DNA of 64,000 nucleotides from a virus, in the IMG/VR virus record IMGVR_UViG_3300031976_000907, positions 1 through 64,000 of that record; one strand, written 5' to 3'. The notes under the pieces were generated by a model. The model was not told the origin of the DNA, did not search any database, and saw only the letters and a program-made list of their open reading frames with translations. Below, piece by piece: positions 1-8,422 of the stretch. The translations under genes and the position numbers were made by a program. Each line of letters opens with the position of its first letter. Position 1 is the first letter of the stretch.

Positions 1-323
1 GTTGCCTCCGTAGGCTCGTCTACTGAAATGGTTTCAGCGACTACCTCTACAGGTTCAGACGCTTCAATCGTCTCTACCACAGTGTCTTCTTCAACGGCTT
101 CGACAACTGGTTCAGCTTTTTTACGGCTGCGTCCGTTAGTCTTTGCCGTTTTTGGTTTAGCAGGTGTTACAGGTTTATCACTGTTAGTGACCACTGCAAT
201 TTCTGCTTCACCATTGTCATTGATTGCAACATCTGCTGAATCAATATCAAGGGCTGGAAATGTCCCTGCCATGTACTGTCGTACAGCCAGTTCCATTTCA
301 CCTTGTGTAAGTGTGATAATCAT
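1..323 (-). CDS. Partial gene, N-terminus only; charged low-complexity protein of unknown function
   Basis: Open frame on the minus strand from an ATG at 323 to the window edge, so the C-terminus is missing (107 codons seen). The ATG is preceded by AGGA at good spacing. The first 40 residues look globular (starts MIITLTQGEMELAVRQYM); they are followed by a Lys/Arg/Pro-rich linker (KPKTAKTNGRSRKK) and a long Glu/Val-rich acidic stretch. It lies 5 bp after the RuvC-like gene, so it is probably the last gene seen of the replication operon. I do not recognise a family. The plus-strand frame over the same bases (28-384) is rejected as a shadow. Confidence 0.7.
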   Translation of the reverse strand, partial: MIITLTQGEMELAVRQYMAGTFPALDIDSADVAINDNGEAEIAVVTNSDKPVTPAKPKTAKTNGRSRKKAEPVVEAVEEDTVVETIEASEPVEVVAETISVDEPTEA

Positions 324-328
324 ATTGG

Positions 329-913
329 TTATCCTACGTGCATCGTGTATTGAGGTAAGCGTAAAAACGCTGTCATCTGTTTGAATTGATCACAAAGTAT
401 TCCAGCGTGGATAGCACCCACTGCATCAGCGATGTGCTCGTTCTTGTTACTCAACACCATCTCTCCCTTACTTTTATGACGTATCCAATCCGCATCCGGA
501 TAAAGATTCGTAGCCCAGTTGATCATTTCAGCTTTACTGGCAGTTTTAGAACCAACAGCAGCAAGCTTTACTTCACTGGGTGTGACTTGAATAAGGGGCT
601 TATTAATGGAAGCAAGTAAGCCTATGCAAACACCATAGCTCGCCATAGAGCGGGCTGATTGGCTGCCTACAGGCACTTCTACAAAGACTAGCTCAACATC
701 CTTAATAAACTCTTGAAAGCCGTCATACAGCGCTCTGGCGCGTCTGAGATCATCAGAGTTTTTGCGTACAGATTTGGCGCTGGTTTTATCAGCTTGAGAG
801 TTAACAAGTTCGAGTGCATCGATTGATGCAAGAGTAGGGGTGCCCGATAAATCGAGCGTCCCTTTAGCTAATCCAAAGTTGGATAAACTTGGATCAATGC
901 CTGCTATCAGCAT
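329..913 (-). CDS. RuvC-like Holliday junction resolvase / RNase H-fold endonuclease
   Basis: A 194-residue protein with the RNase H-fold signature of RuvC-type resolvases: an N-terminal strand with the first acidic residue (IAGIDPSLSNFGLA, D7), a central acidic strand (VFVEVPVGSQSARS, about residue 80), and a C-terminal His/Asp helix (NEHIADAVGAIHAG, about residue 160). Family members resolve branched DNA, which phages need to debranch replicating genomes before packaging. The start codon overlaps the stop of the SSB gene (TAATG), so translation is probably coupled. No separate ribosome binding site is evident. Specificity (four-way junction or other branched DNA) cannot be read from sequence. 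Confidence 0.82.
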   Translation of the reverse strand: MLIAGIDPSLSNFGLAKGTLDLSGTPTLASIDALELVNSQADKTSAKSVRKNSDDLRRARALYDGFQEFIKDVELVFVEVPVGSQSARSMASYGVCIGLLASINKPLIQVTPSEVKLAAVGSKTASKAEMINWATNLYPDADWIRHKSKGEMVLSNKNEHIADAVGAIHAGILCDQFKQMTAFLRLPQYTMHVG

Positions 914-1725
914 TAAGCAAACAAAGAGTTTACTGGTGCTGGTTTAGAGGCTGGCTGCATTGGAGCAGCAGCGTTAGCAGTTGGCGCAGACGCCATTTGC
1001 TTTTCTTCACGTGGGCGAAGTGCTAACTCTTTTGCAGTTTCAAACGGAACAAGCGCTTTCTCTTTAGCGTTACGACCATCAAAGACTGCATCAGTATTCT
1101 GATCTGTCCATGTGTTGATGTACGTTGCTTCAGGTGCTTGACCAGTGATCTCTGCAACTGTCATATCGTCAGATGCGCGGAACACTTTGTTGATCACGTA
1201 TTCAATACGGAAATCACCGTTTGGTACGTACATACCATCGTCAGATTGTGACGTCATAGCACGTACCTGTTTACGGATGCCCAATTTTACTGGCTTGTTT
1301 ACTAGATCAGTAAACATCTGCACAGTGGTTGGTACTTCCGCTTTTGCTTGGTAGTCGTACAGTTTGATGACTTTCTCTTCAGTAGAGATTTCACCGATAC
1401 CTTTACCTGCTGCAAGTAGCGCAAGGCTGTTGGCTACAACGAAGCCTGGAAGGTACTGTTTCTTACCATTTTTATCTACATAGTAGTTGTTACCGCCTTT
1501 GGCAGTACCTGATGTCATGTAGACAGTCTCACGGTAGTTTGCACCACCGCTTGATTTGAAATGCAGAGCCAATGCTAATGCACCAGACTTTGCAGTGTGT
1601 AGGTACGCGTATGTAATTGTACCGTCGTAGATTTTTGAAGCATCGATGCGCTCATAGCTAGCCGATACAACGTTAGTATCTAGTGCAATGGCGTCATCTG
1701 TTTGTAGTGCAGCTAGTGCTGTCAT
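913..1725 (-). CDS. N4-type single-stranded DNA-binding protein
   Basis: A 270-residue protein matching the size and genomic position of N4 gp45, the SSB that in N4 also activates host RNA polymerase at late promoters (established for N4 only). It is downstream of the primase and RecA-like genes, as in N4. The body is mixed alpha/beta with many aromatic and basic residues; the last about 35 residues are a Pro/Ala-rich disordered tail ending in NSLFA rather than the acidic tail of bacterial SSB. Strong ribosome binding site (TAGGAGG). Whether this homologue also controls late transcription is inference. Confidence 0.75.
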   Translation of the reverse strand: MTALAALQTDDAIALDTNVVSASYERIDASKIYDGTITYAYLHTAKSGALALALHFKSSGGANYRETVYMTSGTAKGGNNYYVDKNGKKQYLPGFVVANSLALLAAGKGIGEISTEEKVIKLYDYQAKAEVPTTVQMFTDLVNKPVKLGIRKQVRAMTSQSDDGMYVPNGDFRIEYVINKVFRASDDMTVAEITGQAPEATYINTWTDQNTDAVFDGRNAKEKALVPFETAKELALRPREEKQMASAPTANAAAPMQPASKPAPVNSLFA

Positions 1726-1740
1726 AATTACGTCCTCCTA

Positions 1741-2457
1741 TTAGGCGTAGTACTCATGTAAACGATCCAGAACTTTCTGGCAGTCGTTGTCGGTGAACGT
1801 CTCGTTAGTCTCAAACAATCCGATTGGGCCGCGTAGACGTTCGTTAGTAGTGTCTTTAGTGATCTTGGTTTGGAACACATATTTGAACCCAAGGGCTTCT
1901 TCTTCTGCTGTTACATTAAGCAGATCAGACTTGTAGCCTTCGAGGGTTTTGAGAGGCATCTTCTTCGTACCAATAACAATGGAGAAGTAGCTCTCAATAC
2001 CTTGGTTTTTCAGTGCACCTTTGACAGGTACATTGGTTTCCATCGACATAGTCGCTTCATTAAGCGTGTCGAGAGTGTGCGCCAAACAGATAACATTCTT
2101 AGTCGATTTGGCGACATGGTTCTGCATAAGACGCTTGAAGTACTGTGAGTATTCGCCCCACGCTTTCATGGTGTTGGCAGCGTTGAGGACGTACACAGAC
2201 TCGTACATATCCATTAAGTAAGTAATGGAGTCGATAACGATGGTATGAATGTCAGGCATGGTTTCAGCGTGCTGAAATGCCTCTTCAATCTGTAGCGGGT
2301 CTGTGATCGTGAATTCTTTGAATTTAGATCGGAAAGGAAGTTTCTTGCCGGATTCGCAGTTCAGATACATCACACCTTCTGGGTTTTTGATGTTCATGAG
2401 TGATGCGGATTTGCCGGACGCAGATTTGCCTCCGATCAATACGAGATGATCGTTCAT
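1741..2457 (-). CDS. RecA-like P-loop ATPase (Sak4/AAA_24-like recombination protein)
   Basis: A 238-residue ATPase with Walker A at the N-terminus (GGKSASGKSAS, residues 9-19), a Walker B strand (TIVIDSITYL, about residue 72) and a sensor-like strand (NVICLAHTLD, about 122). This compact RecA core resembles phage Sak4-type annealing/recombination ATPases and the N4 gp44 position between primase and SSB. The neighbouring SSB would be its natural partner in strand annealing. The ribosome binding site AGGAGG sits just after a strong terminator hairpin at 2474-2511, so expression may depend on read-through or a local promoter. Confidence 0.75.
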   Translation of the reverse strand: MNDHLVLIGGKSASGKSASLMNIKNPEGVMYLNCESGKKLPFRSKFKEFTITDPLQIEEAFQHAETMPDIHTIVIDSITYLMDMYESVYVLNAANTMKAWGEYSQYFKRLMQNHVAKSTKNVICLAHTLDTLNEATMSMETNVPVKGALKNQGIESYFSIVIGTKKMPLKTLEGYKSDLLNVTAEEEALGFKYVFQTKITKDTTNERLRGPIGLFETNETFTDNDCQKVLDRLHEYYA

Positions 2458-2473
2458 TGGTTCCTCCTGGAAT

Positions 2474-2511
2474 TAAAAAACCACATAAGGGGGCGGATGC
2501 CCCCCGTGTGG
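2474..2511 (-). terminator. Intrinsic terminator between primase and RecA-like gene
   Basis: Long GC-rich inverted repeat (CCACA...GGGGGC-GGAT-GCCCCC...TGTGG) followed on the minus strand by TTTTTTAATT. It sits between the primase stop and the ribosome binding site of the RecA-like gene. The hairpin tip contains one of six copies of the nonamer GCGGATGCC. Confidence 0.8.
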
Positions 2512-2518
2512 CAGAGTG

Positions 2519-4690
2519 TTAAGCAGCGGGTGCTAGACGAGCGTAGTGCTTAGCGGCAGTTACCATGATGGTGTTTTGAATCTCATCATCAGGTAGTGGA
2601 TCAGGCAGCTTCATGTTGAGGTTACGTACAGACTCTTCGACGTCGCTGAGGCTTTTACCGCCATCGACTAGCAGAAGTGCATAACGAATAACATTGTTAC
2701 TGCGATTACCAACGCCTGTGTTGTTTACAAACCAACGTTCTAAGTTGGAGAGGCTTTGCTGTGATATTAGACGTTCTTTACGTTCTTCGTTTTTAGAAGT
2801 GCGTGGAATGAACGCTAGTGGATCAAACATGATGCCATCTTGTGTAAACACGTTGCCTTGGAATGACTCCCACTTACGAGCACGTTGGCCCGTTTGGTCG
2901 TCAACACTGAATGGAAGCCAGTCGTAGACTGACTGCATAAACTCTTTGTAATCAGAAGAGTCTAGATTCAGTGTGTACTTCATTGGGATAACAATTCTGA
3001 AGCGATCTTCACCAGCCGTCTGATGACGTTTTGTGGTGTAGAACATAGCTTTATAGTCTTTTAACAGATCTTGAGCGACAGCAAGCGGAGTGCCGCCATC
3101 AACATCTATGACAATCAGATTGAATCCTGGTTTAGCCTTCTCTTCGCATCGATGGCCTTCAAGTACATGGTGGGCAACCCAGTGATATCCGTTGGCTTGG
3201 GTTAACTGTCCCAACTGATCCCATGTGATGGTTTCGTTGAGATAGTTGTAAGCAACGTGATCACTGTAAGCAACGGTTAGCTCATCTGTATTGGTTTCAT
3301 CTAAGGTTTCACCCTTGAGGAATTCAATACCTTCTTGGTAATTCTTTTTGATGATTACGTGGTTTGCGTAACCCCAAGCGATTGCCAAGGTGAGCATGTC
3401 TGCTTTAGCAGCAGCCGTACCTTTATAGAATGGTAAGTCCATATCTAAGTCAGCGTGAGTCAGTGGACGTTTCATCTCGCCAAGATACTTGGCAAGTTTG
3501 ACGTACGGACGATCACGAGTCATGAGCTTAGCAAGTTGTTCGCCGGACTCTTCTACTACCGCAACTGCGTTGTAGATATGGTCTGCGTTCACAACAGGGG
3601 AGCCGTCAATAAAGGCATAGGCTGCCGCTAGCTTCCGAGCTTTGAAATGGCGATGTTCCATTTCTGTACGACGAATAACGTCGAACTCCGCAAGCTCGTC
3701 TGCTCGATCTTGGCACCAGATTTGGTACTCAACACAGAGCAGTTCCTCATCACGCTCGATGAGTATTTTGCGGTTGAAATTGCTTGGATCAGCGAGGTTC
3801 ATCAAATGCTCGGCGAAGTCTTCAACCCACGTATATACGGTGGCGTCAGAACGAGCATCAAGTATTTCACGAGCCGATTTAGTACGGCTGCGATTTACTT
3901 CACGTGAGAATCCAAACAAGCTACGACGGGCATAGCCCTTTTCCTGCATTGAGTAAAACTCTTCTTCAGTCTTTGAGCCATCCAATAAAGAGGAGGGCGT
4001 ACCGAACATCAGAACGTTAGTTGGCGTAATGCCTTTTACTTCACTCAAGCGTTGGTTCTCTTTGGTATTTTTTACCAAGGATTCCTTGATCTCGCCTCTG
4101 TCGTAGAGTTCAAGTACCTTTGAGAACGCGTCTGCGTTGCCTGTTAGATTGTCGCCAATCTCGTCAATTTCAAAGTTAAGCGCACCGGCACTAGCTAGTT
4201 TCAGCTTGTGTCGGAATTGCTTTAGTGCTGCAGGCGTAGCGCTGTCGAATTCACTGAGCCATTCACCAGAGGCTTTAAACTCAGCTTCGAGCAGCGATAG
4301 CTCTTCATCGGGATCACTGGCATTACGAATTGCTTTGCGATTAGCAAGCTTAGCCATGTGAACACGCGATACATCAGGAAGGGTCTCCTCCTTAAAGCGA
4401 TCAAAGAACAAGTGAGTTACTTCACGTTCCATGAAACCTTTGGATTTACCTTTGCCTGCACCTGAAGGAGCTAGGTTGATGGCATATACGTTAACGGGGA
4501 GAGTACGCCCATTGTAGAGCTTAATCTCCGTACGCATTGTGGATGCCATCTTCGCAAAAAAATAACCAACCATGACACGGAAGAAGTTAGGGTCTTCGTT
4601 CTCACACTCTTGCATGAGTACTTTGACCAACTTTTCCTGAGCAGGATGGTAACTAATCTTAGACTGATCAAACTGTTCTAATTCACGCAT
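2519..4690 (-). CDS. Primase-helicase: DUF3987-like ATPase with C-terminal archaeo-eukaryotic-type primase region
   Basis: 723 residues, the size and position of N4 gp43 (primase). The N-terminal half has a P-loop (APSGAGKGKSKG, about residues 73-84) and resembles DUF3987-type phage helicase/ATPases. The C-terminal half has a primase-like catalytic signature, IDVDGG (about residue 525) followed by DRFRIVIP (about 560). Last comes a small helical PriCT-like domain. It would prime lagging-strand synthesis for the family A polymerase encoded upstream. Ribosome binding site GGGAGG at ideal spacing supports the ATG at 4690. The assignment to the precise primase superfamily is from motif pattern only. 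Confidence 0.78.
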   Translation of the reverse strand: MRELEQFDQSKISYHPAQEKLVKVLMQECENEDPNFFRVMVGYFFAKMASTMRTEIKLYNGRTLPVNVYAINLAPSGAGKGKSKGFMEREVTHLFFDRFKEETLPDVSRVHMAKLANRKAIRNASDPDEELSLLEAEFKASGEWLSEFDSATPAALKQFRHKLKLASAGALNFEIDEIGDNLTGNADAFSKVLELYDRGEIKESLVKNTKENQRLSEVKGITPTNVLMFGTPSSLLDGSKTEEEFYSMQEKGYARRSLFGFSREVNRSRTKSAREILDARSDATVYTWVEDFAEHLMNLADPSNFNRKILIERDEELLCVEYQIWCQDRADELAEFDVIRRTEMEHRHFKARKLAAAYAFIDGSPVVNADHIYNAVAVVEESGEQLAKLMTRDRPYVKLAKYLGEMKRPLTHADLDMDLPFYKGTAAAKADMLTLAIAWGYANHVIIKKNYQEGIEFLKGETLDETNTDELTVAYSDHVAYNYLNETITWDQLGQLTQANGYHWVAHHVLEGHRCEEKAKPGFNLIVIDVDGGTPLAVAQDLLKDYKAMFYTTKRHQTAGEDRFRIVIPMKYTLNLDSSDYKEFMQSVYDWLPFSVDDQTGQRARKWESFQGNVFTQDGIMFDPLAFIPRTSKNEERKERLISQQSLSNLERWFVNNTGVGNRSNNVIRYALLLVDGGKSLSDVEESVRNLNMKLPDPLPDDEIQNTIMVTAAKHYARLAPAA

Positions 4691-4701
4691 AAGAGCCTCC
4701 C

Positions 4702-4929
4702 TTAGACTGGGAAGGCATTGCGATCGAACTCACCGCGATAAATGCGGCGTAGAGTGCGTTCAGACTTATGCATGTGCAGTTCAGCGTTGATCACTTTGTA
4801 AAGATCAAATACGTCAGTGCATGGTACGCCTGCAACCGTTTTATATTTACGGTATTGAGAGTACATCATGCAGATTTGATCAAACATAGATTGTGTAATG
4901 ATTGCTTTGCAGCGTTTTTTACGAGCCAT
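4702..4929 (-). CDS. Small basic helix-turn-helix protein
   Basis: 75 residues, basic N-terminus (MARKKRCK) followed by helices that resemble an HTH (FDQICMMYSQYRKYK ... SERTLRRIYRGEF). It lies between the nuclease and primase genes with an AGGAGTT ribosome binding site, 11 bp before the primase. Probably a DNA-binding accessory or regulator; no specific family recognised. Confidence 0.65.
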   Translation of the reverse strand: MARKKRCKAIITQSMFDQICMMYSQYRKYKTVAGVPCTDVFDLYKVINAELHMHKSERTLRRIYRGEFDRNAFPV

Positions 4930-4937
4930 AACTCCTC

Positions 4938-5912
4938 CTAGAGTTTTAGTTCACCGGATGCAATGTACTTGTCTTTCTGAGTACAGACAGTAAATGCATC
5001 ACAGTATTTGCATGCGACGATCTCTCCAGGCACTTCTTTAACCTCACCGCCATTCATACTGGCGTGAGTGACTGCCTCGATTCGATCTTCGAAGTTTTTA
5101 GTTGCGCGTTTTTGTCCTGGTTTTTTGTAGTATTTATAAAGCGTTTTCTTACGCCATAGATCTTCGTCAGTACATTCAGGAATGTCCGACTCAGGTGCAT
5201 TTAAATACTTTTTAATTTCAGCGACACGAGTGCGAATATAATGCTCAGTTTCCGGTAAACTTTTTAACGGAAGCTTATATTGCATAACGCGAGTATCAGG
5301 ATATTTAGCTTCAACACGAGCACGTGCTGAGGCCCAATCAGTGAATATAAAATTAATCGACATTTCATCGTCGGTTATTTTAGTTGGATTAAGCCAGCGA
5401 TAAATACTGCCTTGCATAATATATTTATCGTCGTTGGTTTTATTTAAATAGGTATATACGGATGTAGATTTAAAATCCTCTACACGACCTTCAGCAATAA
5501 AGTCGAATTTACCGCTGATAATAAAACCATCTATTTCGCGCTCACTGCGTTGTTCTAAATAAACTGGTATTGCCCCGTTATTTAATTCGTCATCAGTTGG
5601 ATTAACTTTGACCCGATCAATAACTTTTTGTGGGACATTTAAATTAGCTAGGTTGGCTTTATAGTTATCAACCCAAGCACCTTCAATAGCATCGTGGATT
5701 GCCGTACCGATACGTGAAGCGATGACATCAGTAACGTCTGGTACTTGAGCATCTGGACTGACTCTAAGCCCTAGAATGAGCTGGCGCAAAGGCTTGATCA
5801 GGCTGGTAGCGCTAATATGATTAGCACGATCATCGTGATCGTAGGTGTCGTGAGTAAGCCATACAGCAAGTGATAAAGGCAGATTCGCCTTATTAGTATA
5901 GGCAACAGTCAT
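4938..5912 (-). CDS. PD-(D/E)XK nuclease, Cas4/RecB-like
   Basis: 324 residues. The nuclease core is visible at about residues 135-155: GKFDF supplies the Asp and VEDFKS supplies the E-x-K pair of a PD-(D/E)XK site. The C-terminus carries closely spaced cysteines (CKYCDAFTVC, about residue 305), reminiscent of the iron-sulfur cluster of Cas4/AddB-type exonucleases, although the fourth Cys is not obvious. Role in N4-like phages: processing of DNA ends for recombination or replication. It has a GGAG ribosome binding site and begins the nuclease-HTH-primase cluster. Its base composition is more AT-rich than its neighbours. Confidence 0.78.
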   Translation of the reverse strand: MTVAYTNKANLPLSLAVWLTHDTYDHDDRANHISATSLIKPLRQLILGLRVSPDAQVPDVTDVIASRIGTAIHDAIEGAWVDNYKANLANLNVPQKVIDRVKVNPTDDELNNGAIPVYLEQRSEREIDGFIISGKFDFIAEGRVEDFKSTSVYTYLNKTNDDKYIMQGSIYRWLNPTKITDDEMSINFIFTDWASARARVEAKYPDTRVMQYKLPLKSLPETEHYIRTRVAEIKKYLNAPESDIPECTDEDLWRKKTLYKYYKKPGQKRATKNFEDRIEAVTHASMNGGEVKEVPGEIVACKYCDAFTVCTQKDKYIASGELKL

Positions 5913-5962
5913 AATAAACTCCGTTGAGTTAAGAACGTATTAAACCCAACGGATGTTGGGTA

Positions 5963-6265
5963 TTAATCGACGAGTATAGGTTCGGTAGGAATAAAGCGAG
6001 GTGCTTTTTCAGTAATCATGAAGCCTAGCGTATTAATGTAGCTAAATCCATGATCAATATAGAGTTCGTTTTCAGCTTCAATAATAGACCAAACATGGTC
6101 ACGATCTAATTTATTTTCAGCTAAATAAGTTTCAGCATCGTATCTAAGCATTAGGCACGAGCCATTACCATAATCAAAACCCATGCCGGGTTTATATGGA
6201 TTGGGGATAGGATTTAATCCTATAAAGTCATTCTCAGTAAACTGAGTTTCATTTTTAATAAACAT
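5963..6265 (-). CDS. Conserved-looking hypothetical protein, acidic, 100 residues
   Basis: Begins MFIKNETQFTENDFIGLNPI with an AAGGA ribosome binding site. Soluble, acidic, rich in aromatic residues, no motif I recognise. It is preceded by a double hairpin (6283-6314) and followed by the nuclease gene; likely part of the replication operon. Confidence 0.6.
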   Translation of the reverse strand: MFIKNETQFTENDFIGLNPIPNPYKPGMGFDYGNGSCLMLRYDAETYLAENKLDRDHVWSIIEAENELYIDHGFSYINTLGFMITEKAPRFIPTEPILVD

Positions 6266-6282
6266 GAGAGCATCCTTAAATT

Positions 6283-6314
6283 AAAACCCACCGAAGTGGG
6301 CGGATGCCCACCGC
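6283..6314 (-). terminator. Double hairpin with terminator features
   Basis: Two stacked inverted repeats (CCCAC-CGAA-GTGGG and TGGGC-GGAT-GCCCA share the central GTGGGC) followed on the minus strand by TTTTAATTTAAGG. It closes the 6315-6773 gene and precedes the 5963-6265 gene. Alternative pairing of the two hairpins is possible, so it could act as a switch. Confidence 0.6.
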
Positions 6315-6773
6315 TTATAATCTACGCCAAAAGTGTTTAGCAGTATTAAATTTACTGCAGCGGATTATATGCGGGTTAATTAAAAATAGTTGGGAGTCAT
6401 CGCTTACAGATAAATCTAAGGCGATTATTTCATTGGATTTTAATTGTTTTAAAAACCCTAGTTTTTTAAGTTGAGTGAGTGCACGTGAGTGAAGTTTGTA
6501 GACATTGCCTGATCGACTTTCAAATGGCAGTGGGTAACAAGCGTAGTTGGTGTCTGTATCACGATAATGATTGATCTCTACGAACAATCGTTGTGATGCA
6601 GGAGGCAGCTGAACAAAGAGCTCTAGCAGATCGTATTTCTCATTTTTGGTAGACGTTGAGAAAGGTGAGATCGCTTGAAAGCGTCCTAGTGTGTTTCGTT
6701 GTTTGTGCTCAACAGTAAGCTTTACATCGGTTGGGAGTTCAACTCCCATCCATTTAGCGGTTTTTGTGGGCAT
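6315..6773 (-). CDS. Winged-helix protein, plasmid Rep-like or lysogeny regulator
   Basis: 152 residues. The C-terminal two thirds has the pattern of winged-helix replication initiators and regulators such as RepL: a helix (LVQLPPASQRLFVEI-like, about 50-70), a recognition-type helix ending in LTQLKKLGFLKQL (about 100-112) and a strand with LFLINPHII (about 130-138). It is divergent from the integrase across 668 bp holding attP. Two 19-bp palindromes lie 16 and 48 bp upstream of its ATG, which suggests autoregulation or a replication origin. As a candidate repressor or Rep of a temperate phage it is important, but the function is inference. Confidence 0.55.
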   Translation of the reverse strand: MPTKTAKWMGVELPTDVKLTVEHKQRNTLGRFQAISPFSTSTKNEKYDLLELFVQLPPASQRLFVEINHYRDTDTNYACYPLPFESRSGNVYKLHSRALTQLKKLGFLKQLKSNEIIALDLSVSDDSQLFLINPHIIRCSKFNTAKHFWRRL

Positions 6774-6788
6774 TCTATATCCTTAAAA

Positions 6789-6839
6789 ATCTACCTCTAA
6801 GGTAGATAATTAGCACAAAAATCTACTTCTAAGGTAGAT
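6789..6839. promoter_or_regulatory. Pair of palindromic operator sites
   Basis: ATCTACCT-CTA-AGGTAGAT at 6789-6807 (perfect 8-bp arms) and ATCTACTT-CTA-AGGTAGAT at 6821-6839 (one mismatch). Centres are 32 bp apart, three helical turns, which favours two dimers bound on one face. They overlap the expected promoter of the minus-strand winged-helix gene. The 3-nt spacer hairpin shape also resembles N4 virion RNAP promoters, but the loop lacks the purines expected there. Confidence 0.65.
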
Positions 6840-7066
6840 TTTTAAAATGCTAAGTTGTTGATTTTAAAAGGAATATTGGCGTGAAGACTGCCTATATATA
6901 TTTAAATAACTCTATTTAGTTGCTAAATCAAGTACTAATTTAACAAACCTAATCAACGTTACGGATGTAACGAGGGGCACTTTTATAACATAGATTATTA
7001 GTAACTTTAAATGAGTATAGGTTGTAGCCTATATGCTTAGCGAGCGCTTGGAGCACTGGAACGAGC

Positions 7067-7431
7067 ATGGACGTCAGTCCACGCGCAGTGTAGAGTGCGA
7101 GAAGAGATAGCGAGCTGCGCAGAGTATTAATAATAGTATTATTATAAGTACGTCTAAGAGTACGGGTTAGAGTACGAAGTACGGATTGCCAATGGACGTC
7201 AAGTGGGCGTCAGTAACGCTACAGATCCCATGTTTACTCAGTTCTAAAGTCCGGTCCGGGGCACCATTTTCAGATTTTCCATACCTTTACAAACTTCTAA
7301 TATTACCTTCTAAAGCCCAATATACGGGCATTTCAGGCAGTTAGTCTGCTTGCTATGGTTTTACTCTTACTGGCATAATTCCACACCTTTCTGCGATGAA
7401 GGACGTCAAAAGACGTCAAGTCGGACGTCAA
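7067..7431. other. Phage attachment site attP with arm-type repeats
   Basis: The 20-nt core 7247-7266 ends in CCGGGGCACCA and has the spacing of a tRNA 3' end: AAGT of a T-loop, 5-nt T-stem CCGGT, 7-nt acceptor strand CCGGGGC, discriminator A and CCA. With a preceding TTC this would be a typical tRNA-Leu end (TTCAAGT loop). Flanking direct repeats GGACGTCA occur at 7069 and 7195 (a weaker GGGCGTCA at 7205) on the left and at 7401, 7411 (AGACGTCA) and 7423 on the right, as expected for integrase arm sites. The integrase starts 10 bp after the last repeat. Confidence 0.68.
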
Positions 7432-7441
7432 TGGAGTGGTT

Positions 7442-8422
7442 ATGGCGACATTTAGAAAAAGAGGATTACGTTGGTTTGCTGAGGTGAAGCTTAATGGTGT
7501 GCGTAGGGGTAAAACCTTTGACACTAAAGCTCAAGCAAAGAACTGGGCTGCTGCCGAGGAAACTCGGATTAACAGCTTAGGGGCTGGTGTAAGCCAAACA
7601 CATACACTGGGTGATGTGATGGAGCGTTACTTAAGTGAAGTGTCTCCGACAAAGCGAGGAGCTAAGTGGGAGAGTAATAGAATTATTGCTTACCTTCGCC
7701 ATGAGATCTCTACAGTAAAGTTAATGGATCTGAAGCGAGAGCACTTTGAAGATTTAATCGAAGAACGTCTCAAGTCTGTTAAGCCAAGTACAGTTAACCG
7801 TGATCTGAATCTCATCAGTAACTGTCTGACGTATGCACGTCGTTGGAGGTTAATGGATCACAATCCATTTGATGACTTGAAGCGTCCAACCGATCCTAAG
7901 CACCGTGAGCGTCTTATCTCTGTTGAAGAAATCGAAGAGATATTAATTAGCTTGGGTTACGTAGAAGGGGTTAAGCCAACTCTAAAACAGCATTATGCAG
8001 GATATGCATTTTTGTTTGCGATAGAGACAGCGATGCGTTTAGGTGAATTAACTGGCTTACGTCCTGAAGATGTCAATCTTACAAAGCGTGTAGCGCACTT
8101 ACCATTAACTAAGAACGGCTCGGCTCGCTCCGTTCCACTCAGCTCCCGTGCCGTTCAGCTATTAACTATGTTAAAGCCGTGGGAGCATGAGACTATCTTT
8201 CAGATGTCTTCAGAACAATGTGGTGCGTTGTTTCGTAAGGGGTTAGTGAGAACCAGGATAGAAGATTTAACGTTTCACGATACTCGCCATGAAGCGATTA
8301 CTCGTTTAGCACGTAAGGTAGAAGTATTAGATTTGGCTCGAATAGTGGGCCATAAAGACATCAAGATGTTGATGCGGTATTACAACCGAACAGCTGAGGA
8401 TATTGCTGCTCAGTTGGATTAA
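7442..8422 (+). CDS. int: Tyrosine site-specific recombinase (phage integrase)
   Basis: 326 residues from ATG 7442 (GGAG at 5-nt spacing; a GTG at 7436 is the alternative). N-terminal beta-sheet arm-binding domain (RKRGLRWFAEVKLNGVRRGK, residues about 4-23), then a SAM-like core-binding domain (about 50-150) and the catalytic domain with all expected residues: R199 (AMRLGEL), K224 (LTKNG), H279-x-x-R282 (HDTRHE), H304 (GHKD) and Y313 (MRYYN). It should integrate the genome at a host tRNA gene using the adjacent attP. The stop overlaps the convergent AlpA-like gene by 4 bp. An intact integrase is unexpected in an N4-like phage. Confidence 0.93.
   Translation: MATFRKRGLRWFAEVKLNGVRRGKTFDTKAQAKNWAAAEETRINSLGAGVSQTHTLGDVMERYLSEVSPTKRGAKWESNRIIAYLRHEISTVKLMDLKREHFEDLIEERLKSVKPSTVNRDLNLISNCLTYARRWRLMDHNPFDDLKRPTDPKHRERLISVEEIEEILISLGYVEGVKPTLKQHYAGYAFLFAIETAMRLGELTGLRPEDVNLTKRVAHLPLTKNGSARSVPLSSRAVQLLTMLKPWEHETIFQMSSEQCGALFRKGLVRTRIEDLTFHDTRHEAITRLARKVEVLDLARIVGHKDIKMLMRYYNRTAEDIAAQLD

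Larger units (their letters stand above)
6774..7441. other. Long noncoding region with operators and attP between the winged-helix gene and integrase
   Basis: 668 bp with no convincing gene. It contains, from left to right: two palindromic operators (6789-6839), an AT-rich stretch (about 6840-7020), an inverted repeat TATAGG-6-CCTATA (7016-7033), a second AT-rich block (7121-7150), five or six GACGTCA-type repeats (7069-7431) and a tRNA-like att core (7247-7266). It separates divergent genes, so promoters in both directions must lie here. Confidence 0.7.

Noticed and set aside
28-384. Plus-strand open frame of 118 codons, Ser/Thr-rich
   Set aside because: It is antisense to two well supported minus-strand frames and has composition typical of the complement of an acidic/Lys-rich gene.
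7247-7266. Possible tRNA gene
   Set aside because: Only the 3' 20 nt resemble a tRNA; no anticodon arm or 5' acceptor strand lies upstream, so it is an att core and not a functional tRNA.
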